Part shown: positions 39,301 to 51,854 of the stretch, in pieces
How positions within the stretch are numbered: the stretch's first letter is position 1
How the letters are laid out: every line of letters starts with the position of its first letter
Assembly (NCBI GenBank): GCA_013398015.1
Contig: VZRR01012423.1
Coordinates: 1 to 64,000, forward strand
Source of the DNA: Oreocharis arfaki
Taxonomy: Eukaryota > Chordata > Aves > Passeriformes > Paramythiidae
Length of the DNA: 64,000 bases
Direction: 5' to 3'
Translations under genes and position numbers: made by a program
Notes under the pieces: generated by a model
The model's input: the letters and a program-made list of their open reading frames with translations, nothing else
What the model was told of the DNA's origin: nothing
Database searches by the model: none

Positions 39301-41271
39301 TGGTACAGCTATTGTTTGATGCGAATAAAGTCATGACATTAGATTAATCCTTTGCAAGAAAGTAAAGCCATATAGATAGCCTGCCTGTAAAATAAATTTA
39401 CATATAATAAAGTCGTGAGCAACCTGACCTAGCTTCAAATTTGGATCTGAGTTCAAAGCTGATCCTTCTGTGATTAGGATACTGAATTCAAAGACCTCCA
39501 GACATCCCTTTCAGCCTACCTTATTCTTTAATTTTGTGAAGTCAGAAAGCAAAATTATGTAAACTGAGGAAAACATGGGTATATATATGTTCATACAGAT
39601 ACTTTGGAAATTCAAGGATAGGAACTAATAATGAAGGAAAAAAGATCAGAAGAATCAAAGAATTATGTCTACACTCCTCACGTCACGTGATTTTTCAGAA
39701 GGTTAAACTACACTGTGCTGTGTTTTGCTGGCGCAGACCTGCACAGCAGGGTGCAGTGAGAGCAAACTAAACGTACTCCTAAGATAGCTCTTTTGCTTCC
39801 TTTCTCTTCCTGTGCACATTCTGAAGCTTCATACCACCAGGGTACCCCCCGATGGTACAAGGAAAGCCATTCCAAACCCTCTGAACTACGTTTTCTTTGT
39901 TTGTCAAGCAAAAATTCCTCCATGTTGAGAGCTATTTCTAACTGATGTAAGAAAGATACACCACAGAAACATTGGTGAAGGTTTCTGTCCAGAAACTGGT
40001 TTTGGTCTGCTTGAGAAACATTTTAGCCTGCCAGAAACCGTGAAGATATGCAAGTAGGACAGGTGATCTTACTGTAAAAAAAAAAAGGTGGCACAATAAA
40101 TTGTTTCAGTCACAAAAAATTCTATGTATTTGCAAATGATAGTAGAGAAACTACAAAGTGTCCAGGACACAAGTGAGCAAAGAACACAAGAGCTCTAACG
40201 CTTCATTTCAAGTATCAATATCCATTGTATTGATAGTCACTTCATGTTTACCTTTATTCCCTCTATCTCAGTGGGGTTACTGACACAGTGAAGAACTATC
40301 CAAGCACTGTCTAGCCCTATCCAGGGCACAAGATAAAAGCTTTTCTCTGTGATTGAATAATGCCCAAGTAAAATTCCAGTCTTTTGAACTACATTCCCCT
40401 GTGCAATGAACACTACCTGAAGGAAAAAGGAGGACATAGTGACAGAAGGAAAAGTTAAGTTCCCTTCTCAAAAGCAATGATTTTGATTGTTAACATCTCC
40501 TCTCTCTGGAGGTACCTTGCCTCTGGCAGTTCTTGTGGTCTCAGTCTCACTATTCTTTCTTCCCCTCTCCCCTCCCTAAATTCATTATTGCTGTTTCTTT
40601 GAGATTTAGTAAAGTCCTTACTTATTTAAAGGATCACAGAACATGTGAATGAAACTTAAAAGTCTTTTCAACTTACTTTCTCATCCTATTTTCCTAGTTC
40701 TGCTTTCAAAACATTCATTAGAACACATTTTAATGAGAAGATCCCAAGGCAACCAAGATTAGTCTGATTTATCTCTCAATTCTTCCCCCAGTTTTAAATT
40801 TCTATTTGTATGTATACAGGATTTTTTTAAAGGTTGAAGACATTTGAGCAGTAAAATTATTAATGACTAATCATGATGTATTAATCACACATCAATTTGT
40901 TATTTAATTGAAGAGCAGAAAGAAACTGAGAGTACTAGAGTTTGAAATCTCTTATTTATGAGTGCATCTTTTAGCAATTTATGCTTAGCCCGGTGTATGT
41001 TGGGTGCCAGCACTAATAAATTAATGTATTAGCATTGTCAGGCGAGCTGAAATAAGTTTTAGCTGAGGAAAATAATAGGAAGTCGTTCATTAGAAAGGTT
41101 AAGTGGTGTGCAGAGCATTGTCTGTGTATATAGCCAATGCTGTCACCATTAAATGCAAAGACTGTGATAATAGAACTCCTTGATAAAACATTCATTTTTC
41201 ATATACGCAGTGAGATTTCAGACCACTCTTCATTCTGTCTCAAACAGTCCTGATACATATCCACAACATTG
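36360..41271. other. AT-rich unique sequence, possible conserved elements
   Basis: No gene or transposon recognised. 36436-36620 is GC-richer than its flanks, with a short plus-strand frame of no known domain. 39010-39360 and 40855-41215 have the mixed composition and clustered TAAT- and AACAAT-type motifs often seen in conserved vertebrate enhancers, but conservation cannot be judged from one sequence. Confidence 0.45.
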
Positions 41272-41830
41272 CCAGCAGGTCAAGGGAGGTGATTCTTCTC
41301 CTGTGCTCAGCACTGGTGAGACACATCTGGAGTACTTTGTACAGTGCTGAGTTCTCCAGTGAGAAACAGACACGGATGTATTGGAGTACGTTCACTACGG
41401 CAGTGAAGCATCTGGAGCATGTGAGAAAAGACAGAGGGCTGAGACTGTTCAGCCTGGAGGAAAGAAGGTTCAGGGAATCAATGTATACAAATGTCTGATG
41501 GGGGATAAAGGGAGAGGTGTAAAGAAGATGGAACCAGATAGCAAGACTTTTCTTAGTGGTCCCCAATGACGAGAAGAGAAGAAATGAGCACAAGCCTAAA
41601 CATAGGAAATTCCAATCAACCATTAGAGAGATGTCTTGTTTTTTTCCATTTACTGTGGAAGTTGTCAAATGCTGGAATGAGGCTGTCCAGAGCTGTGGAA
41701 TTTCCATTTTTGAGGGTATTGAAAACTGGACTGGACATGCACCTGAAGAACCGACTCTAGGTAGCTCCATTTTGAGCAGGGGCTTGGACTAAGCTATCTC
41801 TAGAGGTCTCAGTCATTCTCTGATTCTGTG
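41272..41830 (+). mobile_element. CR1 LINE 3' end
   Basis: Sense CR1 from the ORF2 C-terminal part to the tail: CAAGGGAGGTGATTCTTCTC encodes the R-E-V-I-L motif, then L-R-L-F-S-L-E-E-R-R-F, then AGCAGGGGCTTGGACTAAGC, ending in ATTCTCTGATTCTGTG. Stops and frame changes break the coding sequence. The 176-codon antisense frame 41240-41770 and the sense frames here are shadows or remnants. Confidence 0.92.
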
Positions 41831-44800
41831 TCCCGAGAAATGATACCCTTTGCCAGTGGAAACACTCAGTGGCAGGATCAGATCCTGAAAAGAGCAATTT
41901 GTGACATTGCAAACACAGAAATGCACATGGTTCAGCTGTAATGGATGCAAGCAAATCGTTCTCTCACCTGGATTAGCTCACAGATGCTAAAGCAGCTGCA
42001 AATCCTCTCCTAAATCTTCTGGAATAATATTAAAAGTACAGCTTTGCCCATAGTTGTTAAATGGAAAAGGAAAATCAATGATCAAGTAAACCAGAAAAGA
42101 TTTTCTTGCTAGTGTGCCATGTAAGTGGGTACATAGTTCAACCTTCTGTAATTCTGCTTCTGTCAACGGGAACTCACTGCTTGGTTTTTTACATCTAACA
42201 TTTGCCTCGATATTTTACATAGACTTAGCTGTTATTTTCCCTGCAGAATCAGCATATCATGAAAAAATTTCACTGGTGGGAATGGGAGAAGTATATGAAG
42301 AGTTTGGACTTCGTTGCAGGATTTCCGTATTGACAGAATTAAATATATTTAGAGTTTGCAGCAAAGATGTTTCTAGATTAGGAGCCATTTCAGGCTCCTC
42401 ATAGAGCTTGCCAAGGGAATGTGAACTGCAGGCTTTAATCCTGGGCTAGCTCTTAGACACCTAGAAGACTGGCCTGGTTAATCACCTCGAAAGAAGCAGA
42501 GTGCTACGTGAGGTGTCTCTGCCTGAAGTTTCCGCTCACTGATTACAGGAGAAATAAAAAGCTTCTTCTACTGGATCACAGGTCAGGCACCAACTACAGA
42601 ATTTTTCAGACCAGACAACACACACAAAACCCAATAACTAAATGCTTGGGTTTTTTTAATCTGATACTTAGCCCGGCACCCAAGGCATTACTCTCCTGTT
42701 TCTTTCTTCGGAAACAGAACTGCGAAAATATTTTTCAGTATTTGGGTATTAATTCTGCAAGCTGTGAAAATGTGGAGTAGGAAAACTATGCTCTATATGG
42801 TCATAGGCTTGATTTCAAATAACCCTGCATACTTTAATGATCATTTTCAGAGAATATGATCCCTGGATTCACTTCCACTTACCCAAAACAATCTGATGAG
42901 ACACAGGGAACTTCAGTAAATGACTATTGAAAGGTTTTTTTGGCTTTTCTGATGTTATACTCTTTATCTCCAGCCAAGGTAAGTTTTCATGACAAAAGAG
43001 GGAGCATCGTGAACGTTTATGAGTAATAGGGATTTTTTGTGTCTCTCTGATCTGGGATGCAATTCTTCATAGAAATTTTTTACAACTAAGTTTCCAGTTA
43101 GAATATTTTGCTAGTACAGTAACAGAAAATATAAAATGCACATATTTGATTAATTGACATCACACATTGACACAGAATTTACTATGTAAATAGTTTAAAC
43201 TGATTTCCATAACTAAATACAAAATATTTAGGAATGTAGGCATAAACCTTCTCTGTCAGTTTCAGTGACAGTTGTATTTTTCATATTTTTCTTCCCATCT
43301 TTATTCTGACTCTGAGATACATTTTTATTCAATAAAACTGCTAATTTTCTTCCTAATATTAAATCATAGTTGGATTTACTGATCCTTTTTACACTTAACT
43401 TCTGGCTGGAAGATGAATTAATTTTTGTTGGTCACATAGAAACAGGGGAATATGCATTATTTTTTTTAGCTTTCCCACTGGCTTTAGATGCAGCCATTTA
43501 GGATAATGCATAGCAGTAAACAAAATGTCATTAATATATTATTTTTTTATACTGTCCCTGCTTTCATAAGATTTTTATATCATCCTGTATTTTCTGCCTC
43601 ATTTATACATGGAACTAACAATCTACCACATGTTCTGAAGATACAGTATCTGCTGGCAATATAAGTGGTAAAAATATTTAATTAAAAGTAAGATTCAACT
43701 AATGTAATTATCATTGAGAATTCATAATGCTAACATACAACGAAGGAAAACAGTTTTAGTCTTTTGTCAAATTGCATGGAAAGGAAATTCTGGAGGACCT
43801 CATCTGTGTCACATCCCTTACTGTTAAGAGATAGATGTGCAAGGTGAAAAACTAATGCCTCCTTTTGTTAAAATTAAACTCAGAGATTTAAAATTCTTCT
43901 CCTTCCCCTCAATTCAGTGATTTATCCAGTGGGAAATAATAATTTTAAGAGTTTATAATTTGATACTTCAAACCTTTTCTAGTATTACTGCAAATGTTAT
44001 ATCCCCTGATTTCCATTTTTATTGAAATAATTAGTTTGTCTGTCAGAATGGAAATGGATAATTTCACTACTTGTACTATAATGTGCACATCTGGATTCAG
44101 ATAGGTTCCTAGGTGGTGCAATTTTGCACTTCAGCATCTCCTAATGAGTTTTCTTTGATATAAATATATATATATATATATATGTATTTCAGATTATTAC
44201 TTGTCTTCTTTCTCCTATGATTCACCATTTAACTGCAGCAGCCTCTATCTTTGTTTTTTTACCCTTTTCAGGACTTATGGTACAGGAGGATTTCTAAAGC
44301 ACATTTTTTCACTGGAACGGGATCTCCAACTAGTATCTCATTGAAAAATTAGTCATAACGCTGTTGTAGAAATAATGCCATTGTACATATATGGATGCAT
44401 GGTAAGTGCAAGGAGAAATTATTTCTTTCTTGTACCATTCTGGTTTTTCATTTTGTCTACGAAAAATAAGCAATTTGTCTACACAAACAAGCACACACAG
44501 AATAACAGCACCCAGAAGAAAAACATTTGGGGACGGATAGCTCATAGAAACATGCACATATGCAAGACACATATAAAGCATAGATAAAAGGATATATACT
44601 TTTTTTTTCTCTAAAGCAATGAAAATTCCACAAAATTAACATTCTAGAGATATGAAGGGGAAAGAAACATCAAGATTCTGACAAAGATAGTCCATCACGT
44701 TGTGGCTGTTTTAAATCAGGGCATCTGTACTGTTCATGCCTCCCTTGCAGCTGGCATCTGTTTTACCTGTTAGCTTCCAGTTCAACAAACTTCAGGCTAT

Positions 44801-46228
44801 CCTGAGGGCCAATTCTTTCAAAATGCTCTGAGATTTTTCTGCATCTCAACCACTTACCTTGTCTAGCACAAACAGACTTCAAATCTTGAAAAAAGTGTGC
44901 AAATTTATATCCTATACTTTCTACAGCAAGTTGAAATATTTCTTTTTCAAGTAATATTTCACAAAAAAAATTCAGTGCAATTTTTCCATCAGTGGGTGTT
45001 TTCTGAAAACCTTTTTTTTTTTTTTAAATGAAGAGTATATTTGTTTGTATGTTTTCAATTTTTTTTTTTTTTACATAAAAATCTTTTTTTTCCCTTCTTG
45101 CATGCACCAGGAAGTAATAACTTAAATTCAGCATTAGCAGTTCCATTTTATAGGTTTTAAATTATCAGGTTTTAATTATTCAAAGGAAATTAAAAACCAA
45201 ATTTTCACTTAACCATCATTTCTTGTACCCAGAATAATGATCTCAAGTGTCTTACTCTATTCCTGATCTCCAATTTTCCCACTGCTAGGAAATTTTGAAG
45301 ACTGAATTCTCGTGACATTTACAGATACAAATGGTCACAGTCAAGGTTGTCAGAGTCTTCGTTAAGGCTCTGTACAGGCTCAGTTTTGTACCACATCATG
45401 CTTGGTTCAAAGTCGTGCCAGATGTATAGTATCTAAATAAGCCTACTGAGAATTTCTCAATTGTGCTGCTCTCAAAGATTGAAGGATACACAGATTTTCA
45501 CCAGTTCCACGTGTTAAACATTCATGTTTTCCCATAACTTCCTTTTTAAAAATTTTTCTAGTATCCAAATTTGAGCAGCTTCTCTCTTTCTGTACAGTTT
45601 TTGTGACATCTCATTTTGAATTTTTTTTGTAATTAAGAAACTGATAAGCAAGACCAGACATCATAGAACATTTTAATTAGCTAACTAGCCAACCTTTTTT
45701 CACAAACAGTTTTATCCAGACATTTTTACTAAAATATAAATACCCAATACAAGACAGCAAAACTTACATGCTATTCTGCAGCAAGTTGTAAGAGTTTCTT
45801 CAAGCGCCCAGCAACACAATGAAAATCAGGCAGAGGCTAAAATAGACTTGCAGCTAGAAGAAAGATTGACTTGCCAGTATTTCTGTGGCATCATAAGCAT
45901 GATGAAACTGAGTATATGTTTAAACTAGAACAATCCAAAAAGCCATAAAGGTTGAAAGTGATTGGGTAAGAAGGACATACTAAATAAAAATTAAATCTTA
46001 CTCCTGTCTAGCCAGCCAGTATATTAAATGGTTTTCCTGGTTTTTTAGAGCATACAAATTTGGAAATAGTCTTAAAATAAAAGCTCAATATTATGTTATC
46101 TATGTTTATAAATAGATATTGAGAGAAATTAAACTGAAAACATACTGAGAGTCAATTGAGATATTGAGTTAAATATTAAAAATAATATTCTGGATATCTC
46201 ATCGCTAGCTGAAAAGTTGGCTGAGAAG
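41831..46228. other. AT-rich unique sequence, no gene seen
   Basis: Holds a (TA)n run at 44163-44185 and two 14-T runs about 35 bp apart (45012-45025, 45059-45072). No exon or transposon recognised. Confidence 0.55.
44163..44185. repeat. (TA)n microsatellite
   Basis: Uninterrupted TA dinucleotides ending in TATGTAT. Confidence 0.95.
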
Positions 46229-46341
46229 GGTGTGGGATCTCCATCTGTAGAAAATGTTAAGAACAGCTCTTGACAAGCTGCCCCTCTATTAAAACAGGGG
46301 ATCAGACTGGAAGTTTCCTCCAGCCTTAGCTTTCCTATGAC
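46229..46341 (+). mobile_element. Old CR1 3' fragment
   Basis: GGGATCTCCATCTGTAGAAA, then AACAGGGGATCAGACTGG and TTTCCTCCAGCC, ending TTCCTATGA, follow the order of a diverged CR1 3' UTR (TCTCC...GGACTAGATGAT...CCTTCCAGCC...TCTATGA). Divergence is high, so this is an older subfamily and a less certain call. Confidence 0.6.
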
Positions 46342-46777
46342 AAAGATTATACTTCACCAGACAGCTCTCAGGAAATCTGCATTAGCAGCTGCTACAATGG
46401 AAAGGAATTAATTTCACATTTCAGTTTCCGTGGAAATGTTTAGGTACGGAGAGCAAAGAAATAAGAGAGAGTCAGGAATTCAGGCAGATAGGTGAAAAGA
46501 TAATAAGCCAAAGGAAGGCAAAAAAAATCGTATTTACGTCAGGGAAAGTTAATATTTCTCTAAATATTTTCACTCCTTTGCTACTTTTTTTGTATACCAG
46601 GTATGAACAAAATGCTATCATCTGCTATTGCACTGAACTAGTGTGCTCACAATTAAAACTATGAGATACTAAAAATGTGGCTAATTATCAGAAGTTTGTA
46701 AATGTCAACATTCTGATAACTGCTGTCTAAAATCTTAAGCTTTTCCGGTCGCTCCCTTTTTTCCATAATGATTTTTG

Positions 46778-46875
46778 TTGCTGTTCTCCAAACTCACTCC
46801 AGTATGCCCATCTTTCTGATAAATCACTTCCAGAATGTAACACAATATTCTAGCTGGAGCTGCACTACTGCTGCA
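46778..46875 (-). mobile_element. Old CR1-like fragment, antisense
   Basis: TTCTCCAAACTCACTCCAGT and AATATTCTAGCTGGAGCTGC resemble the reverse complement of the CR1 RT C-terminal region coding for the V-R-x-x-L-E-Y-C-V-Q segment and the following L-E-x-V. The piece is short and diverged. Confidence 0.5.
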
Positions 46876-49800
46876 TCATTACTTAGTAATGTGATAAACA
46901 TTGATATTGATGGATGGGATACTACAAAATAGATTCATTTTTAACTGAGTCAACATTAAAATTTAGGTTTCTGGTATTCACTCCATATTTTCTTAGGTGT
47001 AATCTGAAAGAAAATTAAAATGTGGGCTTATTTTAAAAGATATGAAAAAGATTAGTTTTTGAAAATATTCAGAGGCTTCAAAAGTTAGATTTATTCTGTG
47101 TCAGGATAAACAGGGTGCTAAAAGCCAGATCAAAGACCCCTGAAAGAGGGCCTTCTGCTTAAGATAATGCCCAATAGTGTGAGATCCAAACTGCTACTCT
47201 GCTTGAGTCAGGCTCAAGTCAGGTTTCTCACCTCTCCCAAAACAGCTCTAATTACCAAACTGTACAAGATGCAATCCCTGCTTTTCTGACCTTGTCTGAG
47301 TGTGGAAGTCACACAAATTGTGACTAGAATATTTTTCTTTGATCTTCTCAGGGAGAGTGAATGCGTAACTGATACAGTCAAATGACTGCAGATTTTTCAA
47401 ATCACTGTCAATTAAATATCTCAGTCAATTCTTATGAAAACATATCTAGTTAATCTTTGCTGTCCAAGATACAAATTTCAATGGTTTATCTGTAGCTGAT
47501 TGTTCACTTTTAGCCTCGTGGATCAGATTTACAGATTATTAAGGGTGAAATGTGATGGACTCAGTTCATTCCTGTGAAGTAGAAGAAATAAAAATCACAG
47601 AGCTCTAATCTCTCACCTCCTCTCTAAAGAGCAGAGAGAACACTGATTGTGCTCAGTCCTGAGGGCCTTCTGGGACAATTCTCTCCCATGCACTCGGTAC
47701 CTAATTCTGTAGCCCCCATCCCAGCCTCACTCTGCCTTTGTAGGTCCCTGTCAGCTGTGTGGTTGTTGGTTTAACAGATCACTGCTTTGCATAGAATCTC
47801 TGCAAAACATGGGAGATATCAGCTTGAGTTTGACTCTAATTAATGGTGTGAAAACTCCAGGCAAATATGCTCTAATCAAGGATATTTTGACCCTGCTCTG
47901 TCATTAGCTTAAAGTGTAAGCAGAGTCTAAAATTGGTTAATACAACAAATCTTTTAGAAAAGCAAAACAAAATAGAACAAAAGAAACAAATAAAAACCCT
48001 CACCAGGGACTGGAAGACAGAGTAGTTATCGAAGCACCTTTCTTAGATATGAGATCCCATACGGCTTTTTTCCTTTACAAAGGATACAAGTTTTTTGATA
48101 ACATTTAGGCCTGATTTTTTCATAGTAATATAGGTATTTTGCTGAGATATACAAATTTAGAAGTGTAATTAGCTGCTCTATACTTTTTCTAGTATCCATG
48201 AAAAGAGAGCAGAAACCTCCCAGGCTGATTTCATATACCACTGTCTCTGGCTAACCAGGTATTTCTGATCTTCCACGTGAAAATAAGGAGACAATACACT
48301 ATGACTTAACACTGAATACCATAACTGAGAAAAATCATTGCAGGAAATCGATGTGGGTCAATACTAAAGTCTACATTCAGCATAACTTTACTGAAGACTT
48401 ATGTTTCAAGAATCCCAGCATAGCTGCGCACACTTTTGGATACAGCTGGATTAATCTCTGTACCTTCTTTATCATTTCCCAAAGTAAGAAAGGTACTGAA
48501 TAGCTCCTACCTAACACAGCAGTATTAGAAAAGCTAAGAATAACCCAGTGAAAGCCTATTAATAGATTAACTGGTCAAAGAATTTAATATACAACTGCTT
48601 AACCAAAGATCTTAACGTATATGTCAAAGCTGTATATACACCTGTAACTCAGTTTCTCAGGAGATTACTCAGGTAATCGGTATCTTGTTACATGTTCTAA
48701 TAATTTGCTTGATTTTAAAAAAAATATAAAACCTAACAGAAACTGCTCTGATCAGCAAAGAAAACTTAAATTAATGTTTTAAATATACATAATCCTGAGA
48801 TGAGACGAATTAGAAATATTAGGTGGATGGAGAAGATACTTATAAATGAATCTTGGAGCCCTCCCCAGTCAACATGACAGCAGGCATAAGCAAAGTTTTA
48901 CATTTAATTTAGTAAGCAGCTGAAAAATCTGCACAGAGTATTTCTTTGTCTCTTACCTAATTTCTTTTTTTTTTACCAGTGCACAAGAAAGAAATAAACT
49001 TAAATATAGTAACACCCTAATTTAAAGCAAAAATATGTCAATGAAAGGAAACAGGGAAGGATTTTGAGATATGTAGCAAAAACTGCAGAGAAAGAAGAAA
49101 AGATGAATCCTTAAACTCTCTTATCAAATCTGTCATTACAGTCTGTGGTAGGCAAAATCTTTTGCTTTTTACAGATTGGTATATGAATAATAAATCTTGG
49201 TGTCAGATACTGTATTCAGTTCTCTGTTAGAGATACAAATCTTTTACTGTCCTTATCAAGCCTGGTGGAAATTTAGGATTCCACAATGGACTAAATTAAG
49301 GTTGCTCTCTATTCCTGACACTTCTGGATATGCATTTTAGGATTCTGGCATTTTCTGCCTTTTGCATAATTGATTTTACAATCTTAATGACATTCCTTTA
49401 ATGCTCATCTTCAGTGAGATGGAAAATCTGCTCAAAATTAATTCAGAGTACATCTCAGAGATCTTGGCAGATGGAGGGACCTTACCATCAGCCTCTAGGA
49501 CAAAATTAATGTTATCAAAATGAAACGCCCTCTCTAACTCTGCATGTCCTAAGAGGTCTTCTCTTTATCATTCATCTATATGACTGTGGGAATATTGACT
49601 TGATTTTAAATATTTCTCTAGCAGACAGATGAGAGGAAAAAAAAAAATTTGTGGACATGTGCAGCATTTGTCTGATCTGAAAACTTCTGTGTGTCCATTT
49701 TGCAGCTCTTTCAGACAATCCTCTCTTTTTTCTCTGGAAAACCATCTTCCTAATCCAGCAGTGCTTAACTTCCACTTCAGGAATGAGGTTTTGCTCCTTA

Positions 49801-51029
49801 TTCACAGAGTGGTTGGGGTTAGCCTACAGCAACTTAAACTGCTTGATGCCTCTTGCAACACCTCTTAGGAGAGGACATACACAACTTTGGCATTAACTGA
49901 TATACTATCGCTTCTTGGAAGTTAACTCTAAGAACTGGAAATGTCCAGTGTACTGGAAAATCAGGATAAGAAGATAGATTTTGTCTTTCAGTTAATTTTA
50001 GAGACTGCACTTGAGCCACTGTAGTATTAACACCCATCAATATGTATAGGCTGTATAGATATATCTATAATCTAACCCATTGAACCTGAAGAACAAACTT
50101 ATCCTTAAGGACTTCAGGTTTTTTTGTTTGTTTGTTTTGTTACGTTGTGTTTTTAATTCAGGATGGAGAATAACAATAAGCAATATTGCTTTTGTTGTAA
50201 AAAGGGTGTATCAGTTTCAAGCAGGCAGCTGCAAGCAGCCGGGTGCCAGTCCTCAGATTGATTTGTGCACAATATTGAAACCTTGCCTGTGGGAAAACAG
50301 TGAAAGACATAAAAAACTTTATTATTGATTATGATTAAGACTGGCCCAAGCACTTGTCCCACACATACTCTGCCAAAGCAGACACGTTGGAGTTGTGGAT
50401 TACCAAGATGTTTTGGCATTGGACCAGACTTCAACTGTCTTGGCTAAAACAAGGTAAAAGATAAATCTGATAATGGTAAGTAGATGAATATGATAATACT
50501 TCCTAGAACTATGTTTTGGGATATATCCCAGCCTTTTGGAAGTTCTCTAAGTTGTGGAAAGCCAGATTCTCTAAAGCAGTTCTTGTAGCCAAAGAACATA
50601 CATTGCTTCAGATAGAAAATAGATTCTCTCCAGGGACAGAAACTTGGCACATTAACATGGGGGAACTCAAAGCTAAGAACTGAGTGCTGTTTCAAATAAT
50701 AGGGAACTTGAGAAAAATCTAAAAAGCTTTCATCCAACTTTGTACAACCTTTGATTAATCCTTAGAAATTGAATACTGAGAGATCTCTTTCCACTGTCTC
50801 AATCTCTCCAGTATTTCCCCCACCCATGTAGACATCCTGTCTCCTTGCCCAACATATCCTCCAGTCCCCTACTTCTTGTTTGGCTAGTCTCTTGCTTTCT
50901 TTCTAGTTCACTGGGCTTTTTTTTCTGCTGCTACAGCCTTTAATCACCCTCTTATGTACATATAAGTGCTTACTAGTCCCAGCTTTTCATTGCAATTATT
51001 TTGTAGAGTCACCATATTGTATGTGCACC
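46876..51029. other. AT-rich unique sequence, no gene seen
   Basis: No gene or repeat family recognised. 47640-47770 is somewhat GC-richer without a recognisable match. Confidence 0.55.
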
Positions 51030-51854
51030 TGACGGACAGGATCCCATCCAGAGGGACCTGGACAAGCTTGAGAAGTGGCCCACGGGAATCTCATGAATTT
51101 TAATAAAACCAAGTGCAAGGTGCTGCACCTGGGTTGGCACAACCCCAGGCATCAATCCAGGCTGGGGGATGAACAGATTGAGAGCAGCCATGCTGAGGAG
51201 GACTTCGGGGTGCTGCTGGGTAAAAAGCTGAACATGAGCTGGCAATGTGCACTCACAGCCCAGAAAGCCAAACGTGTCCTGGGCTGGATCCAAAGCAGCA
51301 AGGGCAGCAGGGCAAGGGAGGTGATTCTGCCCCTCTACTCCTTTCTCATGAGATCCCACCCACAGTGTTGCATTCAGCTCTAGTGTTCCCAGCCCAAGAA
51401 AACCATGGACCTGCTGAAGAGAGTCCAGAGAAAGCCATCAAGATGACTAGAGGGATAGAGCACCTCTCAAATGAGAAAGGGCTGAGAAAATCAGGGTTGT
51501 TCATCCCACAAAAGGGAAGGCTTTAGGGTGACCTAATTGTGGCCTTCCAGTACCTGAAGGGAGCCTACAGAAAAGACAGAGGGGGGCTGTTTACAAGCAC
51601 ATGTAATGACACAACAAGGGAGAATGGATTCACACTAAAAGAGAGTAGGCTTAGACTAGACATGAGGAGGAAACTTTACTGTGAAAATGTTGAGGCACTG
51701 GAATTGGTTGCTCTGTGGATTCCCCATCTCTTGAGATGTTCCAGATCAGGCCTGGATGGAGCTCTGAGCAACCTGGTCTCTGCCCATGGCAGGAGGTTAG
51801 AACTAGGTGATCATTAAGGTCCCTTCCAACCCAAACCATTCTATTATTCTATAT
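51030..51854 (+). mobile_element. CR1 LINE, longest copy in the window
   Basis: 825 bp of sense CR1 spanning the C-terminal third of ORF2, the 3' UTR and an ATTCTATTATTCTAT tail, so it is 5'-truncated as most CR1 copies are. Landmarks are CCATCCAGAGGGACCTGGAC, GGTGCTGCACCTGGGTTGG, AGGGAGGTGATTCTGCCCCT, CTTCCAGTACCTGAAGGGAG and GAGCAACCTGGTCT. The frame is broken in at least three places. Confidence 0.96.
51045..51817 (+). pseudogene. CR1 ORF2 reverse transcriptase, C-terminal remnant
   Basis: In the working protein this region follows the catalytic core of the reverse transcriptase that copies CR1 RNA into the genome. In the first frame, residues reading K-C-K-V-L-H-L-G-W and S-R-A-R-E-V-I-L-P-L-Y are visible up to a TAG at 51384-51386. 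The reading then continues in another frame with K-M-T-R-G-I-E-H-L-S and meets a TAG at 51524-51526, at a position that is normally arginine in this family. It goes on in that same frame with A-F-Q-Y-L-K-G-A-Y-R-K and D-G-A-L-S-N-L-V, ending at a stop after 51814. The catalytic domain and endonuclease are absent. One frame change plus two stops make it a dead remnant. Confidence 0.9.

Noticed and set aside
41240..41770. 176-codon minus-strand frame
   Set aside because: It is antisense to a CR1 copy; the sense strand carries the real CR1 ORF2 remnant.
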